64,000 nt of DNA, taken from positions 656,007 to 720,006 of the forward strand of contig NZ_BSTS01000001.1 of the NCBI RefSeq assembly GCF_030269665.1, written 5' to 3'. Position 1 is the first letter of the stretch, and every line of letters starts with the position of its first letter. The notes below the pieces were generated by a model. The model ran no database searches, was not told the origin of the DNA, and saw only the letters and a program-made list of their open reading frames with translations. The translations under genes and the position numbers were made by a program. The stretch is from Actinomycetospora sp. NBRC 106375 (GTDB lineage: Bacteria; Actinomycetota; Actinomycetes; Mycobacteriales; Pseudonocardiaceae). This document shows, in pieces, positions 9,190 to 18,645 of this stretch.

Positions 9190-9200
9190 GCACACCATCA

Positions 9201-9229
9201 TGGCGCCAGACGGTGCCACAGTGGCGCCA
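9201..9229. promoter_or_regulatory. Three phased TGGCGCCA-type boxes (likely operator)
   Basis: TGGCGCCA occurs at 9201-9208 and 9222-9229, with a degenerate copy CGGTGCCA at 9211-9218. The three boxes are spaced 10 and 11 bases apart, one helical turn, and the last overlaps the A of the ATG start of the ribbon-helix-helix gene. Ribbon-helix-helix repressors commonly bind such tandem short palindromes, so autoregulation by the downstream protein is the simplest reading. Confidence 0.6.
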
Positions 9230-9729
9230 TGCAGCTGAGCGAGTACGTCGACCGGCTCCACGAGGAGTTCGCCGCCGCGGCCGAGGCGGCGGGCCCGGAG
9301 GTCCGGGAGGCCGCCGAGCGTCTCGTGTCGCCGCTCGACGCGGCGGTGCGGCTCGTGCTGCTGGAGGCCCTGGCCGCGGCGGCCGAGGAGATCACCCTCG
9401 ACCTCGCGCCCGGGTCGGTCCACCTGCGCCTGCGCGGCCGGGACCCCGACTTCGTCATCGACGGGGTCGGCCCGGTCGCGCCCGCCGAGCCGGCCACCGC
9501 CGCGGTCTCGGCCCCGCCGGCGGCCGCCGAGAACCCGGTGCCGGACACCGGGCCGGCGGCGCGCGTCAACTTCCGCCCGCCCGAGAGCCTCAAGGCGCGC
9601 ATCGAGTCCGCCGCCGCGCGCGAGGGGCTCTCGGTCAACACCTGGCTCACCCGCGCCGCGGCCGCGGCGCTCGAGCCCCGCACCGACGCCGCGCCGGCCC
9701 GCTCCGCCCGCGGCGGCTGGTTCGGCTAG
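9229..9729 (+). CDS. Ribbon-helix-helix (HicB/Arc-like) DNA-binding protein
   Basis: This 166-residue protein has an N-terminal helical/acidic region of about 75 residues (starting MQLSEYVDRLHEEF), an Ala/Pro linker, and a C-terminal Arc/HicB-type ribbon-helix-helix segment (RVNFRPPESLKARIESAAAREGLSVNTWL..., residues about 108-145, quoted only in part). Such domains dimerise and insert a beta ribbon into the major groove. No toxin-like HicA partner is adjacent; the next genes are a DUF4097 protein and an ABC transporter remnant. It probably represses its own operon through the boxes that overlap its start. Confidence 0.7.
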   Translation: MQLSEYVDRLHEEFAAAAEAAGPEVREAAERLVSPLDAAVRLVLLEALAAAAEEITLDLAPGSVHLRLRGRDPDFVIDGVGPVAPAEPATAAVSAPPAAAENPVPDTGPAARVNFRPPESLKARIESAAAREGLSVNTWLTRAAAAALEPRTDAAPARSARGGWFG

Positions 9730-9795
9730 CACCCACCCCACCCACCCGCACCACCGGACTCACGGGATCGAGCGATCCCGAGGAGGCGATGACCC

Positions 9796-10647
9796 GTGCC
9801 CACGTTCGACACCCCCGGACCCCTCACCGCCAGCGTCGACCTGCCGATCGGCGAGCTGCGCGTCGTGGCGACCGACCGCACCGACACCACCGTCGAGGTC
9901 CACTCCTCGACCGGGGACCGCGCCGAGGCGGAGGCGGTGCGCGTCGAGCTCGTCGGCGACGAGCTCCGCGTCCAGGGCCGCAGGCTCGGCCTGCGCACCC
10001 TGCTCGTCCCCACCCCCGGGCGATCCCTCGAGGTCGAGATCGCCCTGCCCACCGGTTCGTCCCTCACCGCACGCTCGGGCTACGGGGGCGTGCAGGTGGA
10101 GGGCCGCGTCGCCGGCTGCCGGGTGGAGACCGGCTACGGCGACGTCCGCCTCGAGGACGCCGGCCCCGTCGACCTCACCACGAACTACGGCGCGGTGCGC
10201 GTCACCGGCACGGTCGACGGCGACGCGACCGTGGTCGCCGACCACGGCGAGGTGCGGCTCGGACGGATCACCGGCGACGCCGACCTGCGCACCAAGCACG
10301 GCACGGTCCGCGTCGAGGAGGTCGGCGGCACCGCCCGTCTCACCGGCGTGCACAACGACCTCGAGCTCGAGACCGCCACCGCCGACGTCGTCGCGCGGAG
10401 CGCCTACGGCCGCATCCGTCTCGGCCGGGTCGTGCGCGGCGAGGTCACGCTCACCAGCACCCACGGCCGCCTCGAGGTGGGCGTCGACCCGGCGAGCGCC
10501 GTGTGGCTCGACGTCGACACCCGGGGACGCGTGCGCAACGCGCTCGAGCCCCGGCCGGGCCCCGAGGGCTTCGCCGAGAGCGTCACCGTCACCGCCCGCT
10601 CGCAGGACGGCGACGTCGTCGTCCGCCGATCGATCACCACGTCCTGA
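9796..10647 (+). CDS. DUF4097 family beta-strand repeat protein
   Basis: This 283-residue protein is built from short beta-strand repeats. Successive turns carry GYGGVQVEG, GYGDVRLED, NYGAVRVTG, DHGEVRLG, KHGTVRVEE, AYGRIRLG and THGRLEVG, which suggests a right-handed beta-helix or solenoid. It has no signal peptide or membrane segment. The GTG start lies about nine bases after a GAGGAGG ribosome-binding site. It is 66 bases after the ribbon-helix-helix gene and directly before the ABC ATPase remnant, so the genes form one operon. The family's function is unknown. Confidence 0.8.
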   Translation: MPTFDTPGPLTASVDLPIGELRVVATDRTDTTVEVHSSTGDRAEAEAVRVELVGDELRVQGRRLGLRTLLVPTPGRSLEVEIALPTGSSLTARSGYGGVQVEGRVAGCRVETGYGDVRLEDAGPVDLTTNYGAVRVTGTVDGDATVVADHGEVRLGRITGDADLRTKHGTVRVEEVGGTARLTGVHNDLELETATADVVARSAYGRIRLGRVVRGEVTLTSTHGRLEVGVDPASAVWLDVDTRGRVRNALEPRPGPEGFAESVTVTARSQDGDVVVRRSITTS

Positions 10648-10657
10648 GGAGACTCCC

Positions 10658-11125
<468 letters not shown>

Positions 11126-11126
11126 C

Positions 11127-11434
11127 ATGTCGATCGCCCGCGGCTCCGTGCTCACCGGGCACGTGGCCGGGGCGGTCGTCCAGACGGTGCTCGCCCAGGT
11201 CGTCGTGCTCGGCGTCGCGCTGCTGCTCGGCTACCGGCCCGAGGGCGGGCTCCCGGGTTCCTCGCGGCGCTCGGGGTGCTGGCCGTGGTCGGCGTCGCCC
11301 TGGCCTGGCTGTCGGTCGTCGACGGCACCCCCGTCGCCGGGTCGACCCTCGCGCTCGCCCTCGCCTGGTGCGTCGCGATCGGTCTCGGCGGATGGCTCCC
11401 CGCCCGGCGTCTCTACGCCCGGTCCCGCTCCTAA
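11127..11434 (+). pseudogene. ABC-2 permease (DrrB-like), internally deleted and frameshifted
   Basis: The remnant begins mid-protein in one frame (MSIARGSVLTGHVAG..VVLGVALLLGYRPEGG), matching the centre of DrrB-type permeases. It switches frame near 11250 and continues as GFLAALGVLAVVGVALAWLSV. It then jumps to a C-terminal end, LALAWCVAIGLGGWLPARRLYA. The N-terminal half and the section between these last two blocks are missing. At least two deletions and one frameshift are needed to explain it. Its TAA stop overlaps the convergent relA stop. Confidence 0.75.
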
Positions 11435-13926
11435 CCCGCCGAGGTCACCCGGTACACGTCGTAGACGCCCTCGACGTTCCGCACCGCCTTGAGGACGTGA
11501 CCCAGATGCTTCGGATCGCCCATCTCGAAGGAGAAGCGGCTCACCGCCACGCGGTCGCGCGAGGTGGTGACCGACGCCGACAGGATGTTGACCTTCTCGT
11601 CGGCGAGCACCTTGGTGATGTCGGAGAGCAGGCGGTGCCGGTCGAGGGCCTCGGCCTGGATCGCCACGAGGAACAGCGCGCTCGACGACGATGCCCAGTG
11701 GACGTTGACCAGCCGCTCGGGCTCGCTGCGCAGCTCGTCGGCGTTGGTGCAGTCGGTGCGGTGGACGCTGACGCCGCCGCCGCGCGTGACGAAGCCGAGG
11801 ATCCCGTCGCCGGGCACCGGCGTGCAGCAGCGCGCCAGCTTGATCCAGACGTCGGAGGAGTCGGAGGAGTCCCCGCTGTCCTCCATGTCGTCGATGACGA
11901 CGCCGACGTCGCCGGTGCCGCGGCGGCGCTGGACCGTGGAGGGCGTCGCGCGGTCGGCGAGGTCCTCCTCGGTCTGCTCGACGCCGCCGAGCAGCGCGAC
12001 GAGCCGCTGCACGACGTGGCGGGCCGAGACGTGGTGCTCGCCGACCGCGGCGTAGAGCGCCGAGACGTCGGCGTAGCGCAGCTCGTGGGCCAGGGCGGCC
12101 ATCGAGTCGGCCGAGACGAGGCGCTGCAGCGGCAGGCCGGTGCGGCGCGCCTCGCGGGTGATGGCCTCCTTGCCGCCCTCGATCGCCTCCTCGCGGCGCT
12201 CCTTGGCAAACCACTGCTTGATCTTCTGCTTGGCCCGCGGGGACGCGACGAACGAGAGCCAGTCGCGCGACGGGCCGGCGCCCTCGGCCTTCGAGGTGAA
12301 GATCTCGACGACCTCGCCGTTCTCGAGCGCGCGCTCGAGGGCGACCAGCCGGCCGTTGACGCGGCTGCCGATGCACTTGTTGCCGACCTCGGTGTGCACC
12401 GCGTAGGCGAAGTCGACCGGCGTCGACCCGCTGGGCAGCGTGATGACGTCGCCCTTGGGCGTGAAGACGAAGATCTCGCGGGTGGCGAGGTCGTAGCGCA
12501 GCGACTCGAGGAACTCGCCCGGGTCCGCGGCCTCGCGCTGCCAGTCGAGCAGCTGGCGCATCCACGCCATCTCGTCCAGCTCGAGGGTGCCGTCGCCGGC
12601 GGCCGCGGAGCTCGAGGTGTGCTTCGGGCCGCCTTTGTACTCCTTGTACCGCCAGTGCGCGGCGATGCCGTACTCGGCGGTGCGGTGCATCTCGTGGGTG
12701 CGGATCTGCACCTCGAGCGGCTGCCCGTCCGGCCCGATCACGGTGGTGTGCAGCGACTGGTACACCCCGAAGCGGGGCTGGGCGATGTAGTCCTTGAACC
12801 GCCCCGGCATCGGCTGCCACAGCGCGTGGACCATGCCCATGGCGGCGTAGCAGTCGCGCACGTCCTCGACCAGCACGCGCACGCCCACCAGGTCGTGGAT
12901 GTCGTCGAAGTCCTTACCCTTCACGATCATCTTCTGGTAGATCGAGTAGTAGTGCTTCGGGCGGCCGAGCACCTCGGCCTTGACCCGCGCCTCGGTGAGC
13001 TGGCCGGAGACCTCGTCGATCACCTTGCGCAGGTAGGTGTCGCGGCTCGGCGCGCGGTCGGCGACCAGACGGACGATCTCGTCGTAGCGCTTGGGGTGCA
13101 GGATCGCGAACGCGAGGTCCTCGAGCTCCCACTTGACCGTCGACATCCCGAGCCGGTGCGCCAGCGGAGCGAGCACCTCGAGCGTCTCGCGGGCCTTCTT
13201 CGCCTGCTTCTCCGGCTTGAGGAAGCGCATCGTGCGCATGTTGTGCAGCCGGTCGGCCAGCTTGATGACGAGCACCCGGGGGTCGCGCGCCATCGCCACG
13301 ACCATCTTGCGGATCGTCTCGGCCTCGGCCGCCGCGCCCAGCTGGACCTTGTCGAGCTTGGTGACGCCGTCGACGAGGTGGGCGACCTCGGCGCCGAAGT
13401 CGGCCGAGAGCTTGTCCAGCGAGTACGCGGTGTCCTCGACGGTGTCGTGCAGCAGCGCCGCCACGAGCGTCGTGGTGTCCATGCCGAGCTCGCCGAGGAT
13501 CGTCGCGACGGCCAGCGGGTGCGTGATGTACGGGTCGCCGCTCTTGCGCATCTGGCCGTCGTGGAACCGCTCGGCCGTGTCGTAGGCGCGCTGCAGCGTG
13601 CCCATGTCCGCCGACGGGTGCAGCTCGCGGTGCACCGCGGCCAGCGGCTCGAGCACCGGCTTCACGCCGCCGGAGCGCTGGGCGGTGATGCGCCGGGCGA
13701 TCCGCGCGCGGACGCGGCGCGTCGCCGACGGGGGGCGCGTGGTGTTGACCGGCGGCGCCGGCGAGAGCCCGGCGGCGTCGAGCACCGCGTCGTCGCCGGC
13801 GTCGTGGCCGTTCCCGTTCGGGCTCGGATCGGGCGCGTGCCGGGTCGGCGTGCCGTCGTCCGCGGCCGCCTCGGGGCCCGGACCGCTGGCGCGGGGGGTG
13901 CCCGCGGCGTCGACGTCCTGGCTCAC
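11431..13926 (-). CDS. relA: Bifunctional (p)ppGpp synthetase/hydrolase
   Basis: This 831-residue RelA/SpoT homologue makes and degrades the stringent-response alarmone. Domains in order are a disordered Pro/Ala N-terminus (~85 residues), the HD hydrolase domain with the intact HDTVEDT motif, the synthetase domain with YQSLHTTV and [10 protein letters not shown], a TGS domain ([14 protein letters not shown]), and a C-terminal ACT domain with cysteines ([10 protein letters not shown]). Both active sites look intact. The start is GTG with a GGGAGGGAAGGA upstream. It lies downstream of apt and secDF, as in many actinobacteria, but after a hairpin and a 285-bp gap, so it probably has its own promoter. 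Confidence 0.96.
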   Translation of the reverse strand: MSQDVDAAGTPRASGPGPEAAADDGTPTRHAPDPSPNGNGHDAGDDAVLDAAGLSPAPPVNTTRPPSATRRVRARIARRITAQRSGGVKPVLEPLAAVHRELHPSADMGTLQRAYDTAERFHDGQMRKSGDPYITHPLAVATILGELGMDTTTLVAALLHDTVEDTAYSLDKLSADFGAEVAHLVDGVTKLDKVQLGAAAEAETIRKMVVAMARDPRVLVIKLADRLHNMRTMRFLKPEKQAKKARETLEVLAPLAHRLGMSTVKWELEDLAFAILHPKRYDEIVRLVADRAPSRDTYLRKVIDEVSGQLTEARVKAEVLGRPKHYYSIYQKMIVKGKDFDDIHDLVGVRVLVEDVRDCYAAMGMVHALWQPMPGRFKDYIAQPRFGVYQSLHTTVIGPDGQPLEVQIRTHEMHRTAEYGIAAHWRYKEYKGGPKHTSSSAAAGDGTLELDEMAWMRQLLDWQREAADPGEFLESLRYDLATREIFVFTPKGDVITLPSGSTPVDFAYAVHTEVGNKCIGSRVNGRLVALERALENGEVVEIFTSKAEGAGPSRDWLSFVASPRAKQKIKQWFAKERREEAIEGGKEAITREARRTGLPLQRLVSADSMAALAHELRYADVSALYAAVGEHHVSARHVVQRLVALLGGVEQTEEDLADRATPSTVQRRRGTGDVGVVIDDMEDSGDSSDSSDVWIKLARCCTPVPGDGILGFVTRGGGVSVHRTDCTNADELRSEPERLVNVHWASSSSALFLVAIQAEALDRHRLLSDITKVLADEKVNILSASVTTSRDRVAVSRFSFEMGDPKHLGHVLKAVRNVEGVYDVYRVTSAG

Positions 13927-14160
13927 GCGTCGTCCTTCCCTCCCGGACGAACGGCGGACCCGCGCCCGCCCTGCGTCCGGAATCCATCCAGCGTATCCCC
14001 GCGTGCACGGCGTGTCCGGACGGTCGGGTACGGAAAGGGCGATCGGTCGCCCGCGATCGGTACGCGTGGGTGACGCCGTCGACCCCGGACGGGGGCGGTC
14101 CGGTCGGCGCGACGGGCGGTCCGGCGGCCGTGGCCCCCGGCGCGGGGAGCGGACGAGCGG

Positions 14161-14187
14161 CGCGACCGGGCGACCCGCCCGGTCGCG
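14161..14187 (-). terminator. Hairpin terminator after apt
   Basis: A perfect 12-bp stem (CGCGACCGGGCG and its complement) with a three-base loop lies about 25 bases beyond the apt stop, on the transcript of the yajC-secD-secF-apt run. There is no U-tract, which is common for actinobacterial terminators. It separates this run from relA. The rest of the 285-bp gap (13927-14211) holds only the presumed relA promoter region, where I can see a weak TACGCT -10 candidate. Confidence 0.6.
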
Positions 14188-14211
14188 ATCAGCGGGCGGT
14201 CAGCGGCGGGG

Positions 14212-14757
14212 TCACTTCGCGAGCAGGGCGTGCACCGGGCGGCCCGCGAGCCGGTCGCGGCCGCGCAGGGCCGGCAGCTCCAGCACGACGGACACGCCCG
14301 CCACCCGCGCTCCCGCGCCCTCGACCAGCGCGCACGCGGCGGCCGCGGTGCCCCCGGTGGCGAGCACGTCGTCGACCAGCAGCGCCCGCGCCCCCGGCCG
14401 CAGCACGTCGGCGGGGAGCTCGAGGGTCGCCGAGCCGTACTCGAGGTCGTAGGACTGCGACGCGGCGACGACGGGCAGCTTGCCCTGCTTGCGCACGGCG
14501 ACGACGCCGACCCCGAGCGACTGGGCCACGGCGGCGCCGAGCAGGAACCCGCGGGCCTCGATACCGACGACGACGTCCGCACCGTGCTCGGCGCCCCCCG
14601 CGAGCAGCCGCGTCGTCGCGGCCAGCCCGGCGCCGTCGGCGAGCAGGGCGCTGAGGTCCCAGAACAGGATGCCCGGCGTCGGGAAGTCGGGGACGTCGCG
14701 CAGCAGGCCCGCGACCCGGTCGAGGTCCGCGGCCGGGTCGGTGGTCGACGCGCTCAC
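14212..14757 (-). CDS. apt: Adenine phosphoribosyltransferase
   Basis: This 181-residue purine-salvage enzyme joins adenine and PRPP to make AMP. DVPDFPTPGILFWD (residues 20-33) and the PRPP-binding loop ALLVDDVLATGGTAAAA (near residue 120) are intact, as is the GIEARGFLLGAA segment. The GTG start overlaps the secF stop (GTGA), so it is the last gene of the sec transcription unit. The order secD-secF-apt-relA is conserved in actinobacteria. Confidence 0.96.
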   Translation of the reverse strand: MSASTTDPAADLDRVAGLLRDVPDFPTPGILFWDLSALLADGAGLAATTRLLAGGAEHGADVVVGIEARGFLLGAAVAQSLGVGVVAVRKQGKLPVVAASQSYDLEYGSATLELPADVLRPGARALLVDDVLATGGTAAAACALVEGAGARVAGVSVVLELPALRGRDRLAGRPVHALLAK

Positions 14758-16169
14758 TTGCGGCGCTTGCCCGAGGGGCGCGCGGCCTTGCCCGCCGGGC
14801 GGGCACCGGGTCGCGGCCCGGTCGAGCGGGCGCCCGACCCGGCGGCGGCGCGCCCGGCGCCGGCGGCGGCGACCTCGCGGGTGTCCAGCACGTCGGTGGC
14901 GGGACCGGAGCGGTCGGGCCGCGGCTCCCCCGCGTCGGCGCCGTCACCGCCGGCCGCGCGGCGCGCGACCTTGGCCCGGCGGTTCGCGACCTTCTGCGCC
15001 TGCGCCGCCCACTTCTTGTCGCGCATCGCGAGGTCGGAGACGATCGGCGTGGCCAGCAGGATCGACGACGCGGCGCCGATGATCGTGCCCACGAGCTGGA
15101 CGAGCGCGAGGTCGCCGAGCACGCCGACCCCGAGCAGCACGACGCCGACGACGAACAGCCCGATCAGCGGCAGCGCGGCGATCAGCGAGGTGTTCAGCGA
15201 CCGCATCAGCGTCTGGTTGACCGCGAGGTTGGCCGCCTCGGCGTACGTGCGGCGCGTGAGCCCGAGCAGGCCCCGGGTGTTCTCCCGCACCTTGTCGAAC
15301 ACGACGACCGTGTCGTAGAGGGAGAACCCGAGGATGGTCAGCAGGCCGATCACCGTCGCCGGCGAGACCTCGAAGCCCACCAGCGAGTAGACGCCGGCCG
15401 TGATGATGATGTCGTTGGCGAGCGCCACCAGGGCGGCCAGCGCCATCCGCCGCTCGAAGTAGAACGACAGGTACACCGTCACCAGCACCAGGAACACCGC
15501 GAGCGCGATGAGCGCCTGGCGGGTGATCTCCCCGCCCCAGCTCGCGCTGACGGCGCTGTCGGAGATCGCGTTCTGGTCCGGCGCGCCGGACGTCCCGAGC
15601 GGCTGGAACTGGGTGAACAGCGCCTGGCGCAGCGCGACGACCTGGCCGATGTCGAGCCGCTCGGACCGGATGATGATCGTCGCGGTGGCGCCCTGGCCCG
15701 CGGACTGCACCGAGGTCGCCGGGAAGCCGAGCGCCTGGGCGTAGGTCCCCTCGACCTGCTGGCTCGTGATCGGGCCGGTGGCGCCGACGGCCGGCATCTG
15801 GACGCTCGTGCCGCCCTCGAAGTCGATGCCGAAGTTGAAGCCCCGGATGACCATCGACAGGATGCAGACGACGAGCGCCGCGCCGAAGATCGCGTACCAG
15901 GTCTTCGAGCGCCCGACGATGTCGAGCCCGCCGTTGCCGCGGTAGAGCATGTCGAGGCGGCTGCGCCGGCGCGGGCGGTCCCGGGTCGACTGCTCGTCAG
16001 CCTCGGCGTCGGCGTCGGCGAGGGCCTCGTCGAGCTCGGGGTCCTCGGGGTCCGCGCCGTCCTCGAGGTCGTCGGCGGGCGCGTCGAGGCGCTCGTCGTC
16101 GACCGGGGGGCCGACGGCGGTGTCCTCGGTCCGGCTCCCGGCGCGGCGGCGTCCGGTGGGGCGGGTCAT
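14754..16169 (-). CDS. secF: Protein translocase subunit SecF
   Basis: This 471-residue inner-membrane subunit works with SecD to complete protein export using the proton gradient. It has a long acidic cytosolic N-terminus (~85 residues, rich in Asp/Glu), the first membrane helix, the signature GFNFGIDFEGGTSVQM, a periplasmic-type loop, then five helices with ITAGVYSLVGFEV and LGFSLYDTVVVFDKVREN. The tail of ~90 residues is very basic and Pro/Gly-rich. The ATG start overlaps the secD stop (ATGA), as expected for a coupled secDF pair. Confidence 0.95.
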   Translation of the reverse strand: MTRPTGRRRAGSRTEDTAVGPPVDDERLDAPADDLEDGADPEDPELDEALADADAEADEQSTRDRPRRRSRLDMLYRGNGGLDIVGRSKTWYAIFGAALVVCILSMVIRGFNFGIDFEGGTSVQMPAVGATGPITSQQVEGTYAQALGFPATSVQSAGQGATATIIIRSERLDIGQVVALRQALFTQFQPLGTSGAPDQNAISDSAVSASWGGEITRQALIALAVFLVLVTVYLSFYFERRMALAALVALANDIIITAGVYSLVGFEVSPATVIGLLTILGFSLYDTVVVFDKVRENTRGLLGLTRRTYAEAANLAVNQTLMRSLNTSLIAALPLIGLFVVGVVLLGVGVLGDLALVQLVGTIIGAASSILLATPIVSDLAMRDKKWAAQAQKVANRRAKVARRAAGGDGADAGEPRPDRSGPATDVLDTREVAAAGAGRAAAGSGARSTGPRPGARPAGKAARPSGKRRK

Positions 16170-18028
16170 CGCGCACCTCCCCGGCCCGCGCGGCTGCGCG
16201 TGCGGTCGGACGGGGAGCCGTCGGCAGAGCCGTTCCCGGGGCCGGTCCCGGTCCCGGTCCCGGGGCGCCCCCCGGCACGGCGGGCCCCGGGCCGGGGCGT
16301 CGTCGACCCCTTCTTCGGCCCGGGGACGTGGCGGACCACCTCGCCCAGACCGGACCAGGCGGGGCTGGAGAACAGGCGCGAGTTCGACGCCAGGGCCAGC
16401 AGGGGGTGCGTCACGAGGAACACCACGACGAGGTCGAGGACGGTGGACATGCCCAGGGTGAAGGCGAAGCCCTTGACCTGGCCGACGGCGAGCACGTAGA
16501 GCACCACGGCGGCGAGGAAGCTCACCGCGTCGCCGGAGAGGATCGTGCGCCTCGCCCGTATCCACCCGCGGGGTACCGCCGAGCGGAAACTTCGTCCCTC
16601 GCGGACCTCGTCCTTGATCCGTTCGAAGAAGATCACGAACGAGTCGGCGGTGATGCCGATCGCCACGATGAAGCCGGCGACACCCGCGAGGTCGAGGGTG
16701 AAGCCGATCGTGCGCCCGAGCAGCACGAGGACCGCGTAGACCACCGCGCCGGACAGGATCAGCGACAGGATCGTCAGCACGCCGAGCGCCCGGTAGTAGA
16801 AGAGCGAGTAGATGAACACCAGCGCGAGCCCGACCAGCCCCGCGATGAGGCCTGCCTGCAGGGACGCGTAGCCGAGCGTCGCGGACACCGTCTGCGCCTC
16901 GGAGGTGTCGAACGACAGCGGCAGCGACCCGTAGCGCAGGACGTTCGCGAAGTCGGTGGCCGACCCCTGGTTGAAGTTGCCCGAGATCTGCGCGTTGCCG
17001 TCGAGCAGCGGCTGGACGATCCGCAGCGCCGAGACCACCTGCGAGTCGAGCACGACGGCGTTCGAGTTGTTGACGTTCGCGCTGGTGTAGTCGGCCCACG
17101 TCGTCGCCGGCTGGCCGCCCTTGAAGGCGAGGTTGATGATCCAGCCGACGCCCTGGGGGTTCGGGTTGGGCGTCGCGCTCGCGACGTCGGTGCCCGAGAG
17201 GATCGCCGGGCCGAGCAGGTACTTCTCGGTGCCCTCGCGGTTGCACGAGACGAGCGGCTTGGCCGGGTCGTCGTAGCCCCGCAGCGGGTCCTCCACCGCG
17301 CAGTTCAGCGCCAGCGCCGCCTGCTCCTGCACCGCGGGGTCCTCGCTCTGGCGCGTGGACTTGGCCTCGGCGATCGCCTGGGCGAGACGCGGGTCCTGCG
17401 AGGTGCCGCCGCCGGCGTCGGCCCCGCCGCCCGGCGGCGGCGTGGGCACGGGGGGCTGGGCGGGCCGGTCCGCATCGGCGGGCGGGCCGATCGGGGCGCT
17501 CTGACCGCCCGGCGTCTGCCCCGGCGTGCCGGCACCGCTCGCGCCGCCCTGCTGTCCCGGCTGCCCCGGCGCCTGACCGGCCGCGCCCTGGTCACCCGGC
17601 TGTCCCTGTTGGCCGGGCTGACCCGGCTGACCCGGCTGCTGGTTGGCCGGGATCGGGCCGCCGAGCACCGGCCGGAAGTACAGCCGCGCGGTCTGGCCGA
17701 GCGAGCGCGCCTGGTCGCCCTCCTGGCCGGGGACGGTGATGACGAGGTTGTTGCCGTCCTGCACCACCTCGGCGCCGCTGACGCCGAGCCCGTTGACGCG
17801 CTGGTCGATGATCTGACGCGCCAGGTTGAGCTGGTCGTTGGTCGGCGGCGCCCCCGTCTCGGTGCGCGCCGTCAGCGTCACCCGCGTGCCGCCCTGGAGG
17901 TCGATGCCGAGCTTCGGCGTCGGGGACCCGTCCCCGGTGAAGAACACCAGTCCGTAGAGCGCGGCGACGACCACCACGAAGGCGGCGAGGTAACGCCCGG
18001 GCCGGAATCGGACGGTCGGAGGGGCCAC
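16166..18028 (-). CDS. secD: Protein translocase subunit SecD
   Basis: This 620-residue partner of SecF has an N-terminal helix (residues 12-30), LGIDLQGGTRVTL near 39-51, the P1 domain, and a C-terminal six-helix part including ALGVLTILSLILSGAVVYA and FTLDLAGVAGFIVAIGITA. Between P1 segments, residues about 130-215 form a Gln/Gly/Pro-rich low-complexity insert with repeated GQPGQPG, absent from typical SecD. The start is GTG. It follows yajC by 101 bases and overlaps secF. Confidence 0.95.
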   Translation of the reverse strand: MAPPTVRFRPGRYLAAFVVVVAALYGLVFFTGDGSPTPKLGIDLQGGTRVTLTARTETGAPPTNDQLNLARQIIDQRVNGLGVSGAEVVQDGNNLVITVPGQEGDQARSLGQTARLYFRPVLGGPIPANQQPGQPGQPGQQGQPGDQGAAGQAPGQPGQQGGASGAGTPGQTPGGQSAPIGPPADADRPAQPPVPTPPPGGGADAGGGTSQDPRLAQAIAEAKSTRQSEDPAVQEQAALALNCAVEDPLRGYDDPAKPLVSCNREGTEKYLLGPAILSGTDVASATPNPNPQGVGWIINLAFKGGQPATTWADYTSANVNNSNAVVLDSQVVSALRIVQPLLDGNAQISGNFNQGSATDFANVLRYGSLPLSFDTSEAQTVSATLGYASLQAGLIAGLVGLALVFIYSLFYYRALGVLTILSLILSGAVVYAVLVLLGRTIGFTLDLAGVAGFIVAIGITADSFVIFFERIKDEVREGRSFRSAVPRGWIRARRTILSGDAVSFLAAVVLYVLAVGQVKGFAFTLGMSTVLDLVVVFLVTHPLLALASNSRLFSSPAWSGLGEVVRHVPGPKKGSTTPRPGARRAGGRPGTGTGTGPGNGSADGSPSDRTRSRAGRGGAR

Positions 18029-18129
18029 GCTGCGTTGCTCCAGGAAGATCGGGTCGGTGAGCCGGGGGGCTCGACGCGAGGGTAGGCGCCGGGCCCGACG
18101 CTCCCGGCGCCGCCCCGCCTCCTACGGCG

Positions 18130-18576
18130 TCAGGAGCTGCGCGGCGACGAGACGTTGTCGCTCGCGTCGGATGCGGCGTCCTTCTTGTCCGCCGCGATGT
18201 CCGACTTCGCCGGCGAGCCGTTCGTAGCCGCGTCCACGACCGGGGTGGACTCGGTCGGCACCGACGACTCCGGCAGCGCCTCGTGGTCGGTGTCGTCGTC
18301 GGTGTGCTCGGCGGCCGCGTCGCCGACGAGGGTCTCGCGGACCGCGGCGCGCAGCCAGGTGGTGACGACGTCCGGGGCGATCTCGAGGTCGATGGTGCGC
18401 TCGTCGTCGACGTCGACCACCGTGCCGCTGATGCCCGAGGTCATGACGACCACGTCGCCGACCTTGATGCTGTTCTGCAGGTCCTTCTGCTTGTTCTCCT
18501 GCTTCTTGCGCTGCCGGCTGGACATGAACACCAGACCGATCATGAACAGGATGAGCAGGGGGAAGATCAGGTCCAT
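18130..18576 (-). CDS. yajC: Preprotein translocase subunit YajC
   Basis: This 148-residue protein has a single N-terminal membrane helix (LIFPLLILFMIGLVF), the basic SSRQRKKQENKQKDLQ stretch and the YajC core (IKVGDVVVMTSGISGTVV). It accompanies SecDF in the accessory translocon. The C-terminal ~60 residues are acidic, Ser/Asp-rich and probably disordered, an extension beyond the usual core. It starts the yajC-secD-secF-apt unit, 69 bases after ruvB. Confidence 0.93.
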   Translation of the reverse strand: MDLIFPLLILFMIGLVFMSSRQRKKQENKQKDLQNSIKVGDVVVMTSGISGTVVDVDDERTIDLEIAPDVVTTWLRAAVRETLVGDAAAEHTDDDTDHEALPESSVPTESTPVVDAATNGSPAKSDIAADKKDAASDASDNVSSPRSS

Positions 18577-18645
18577 CGTTCTCCGATCAGCGGGCGGGCG
18601 CGGCGGCGGTGCGCCCGGCGTGTGTCCGATTCCGAGTCTGCCAGC

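Noticed and set aside
9229..9729. HicAB toxin-antitoxin pair
   Set aside because: The RHH domain resembles HicB-type DNA-binding regions, but no HicA-like toxin gene is adjacent.
11368..14073. Open frame opposite relA
   Set aside because: Antisense to a gene with all RelA domains; composition is typical of a shadow.
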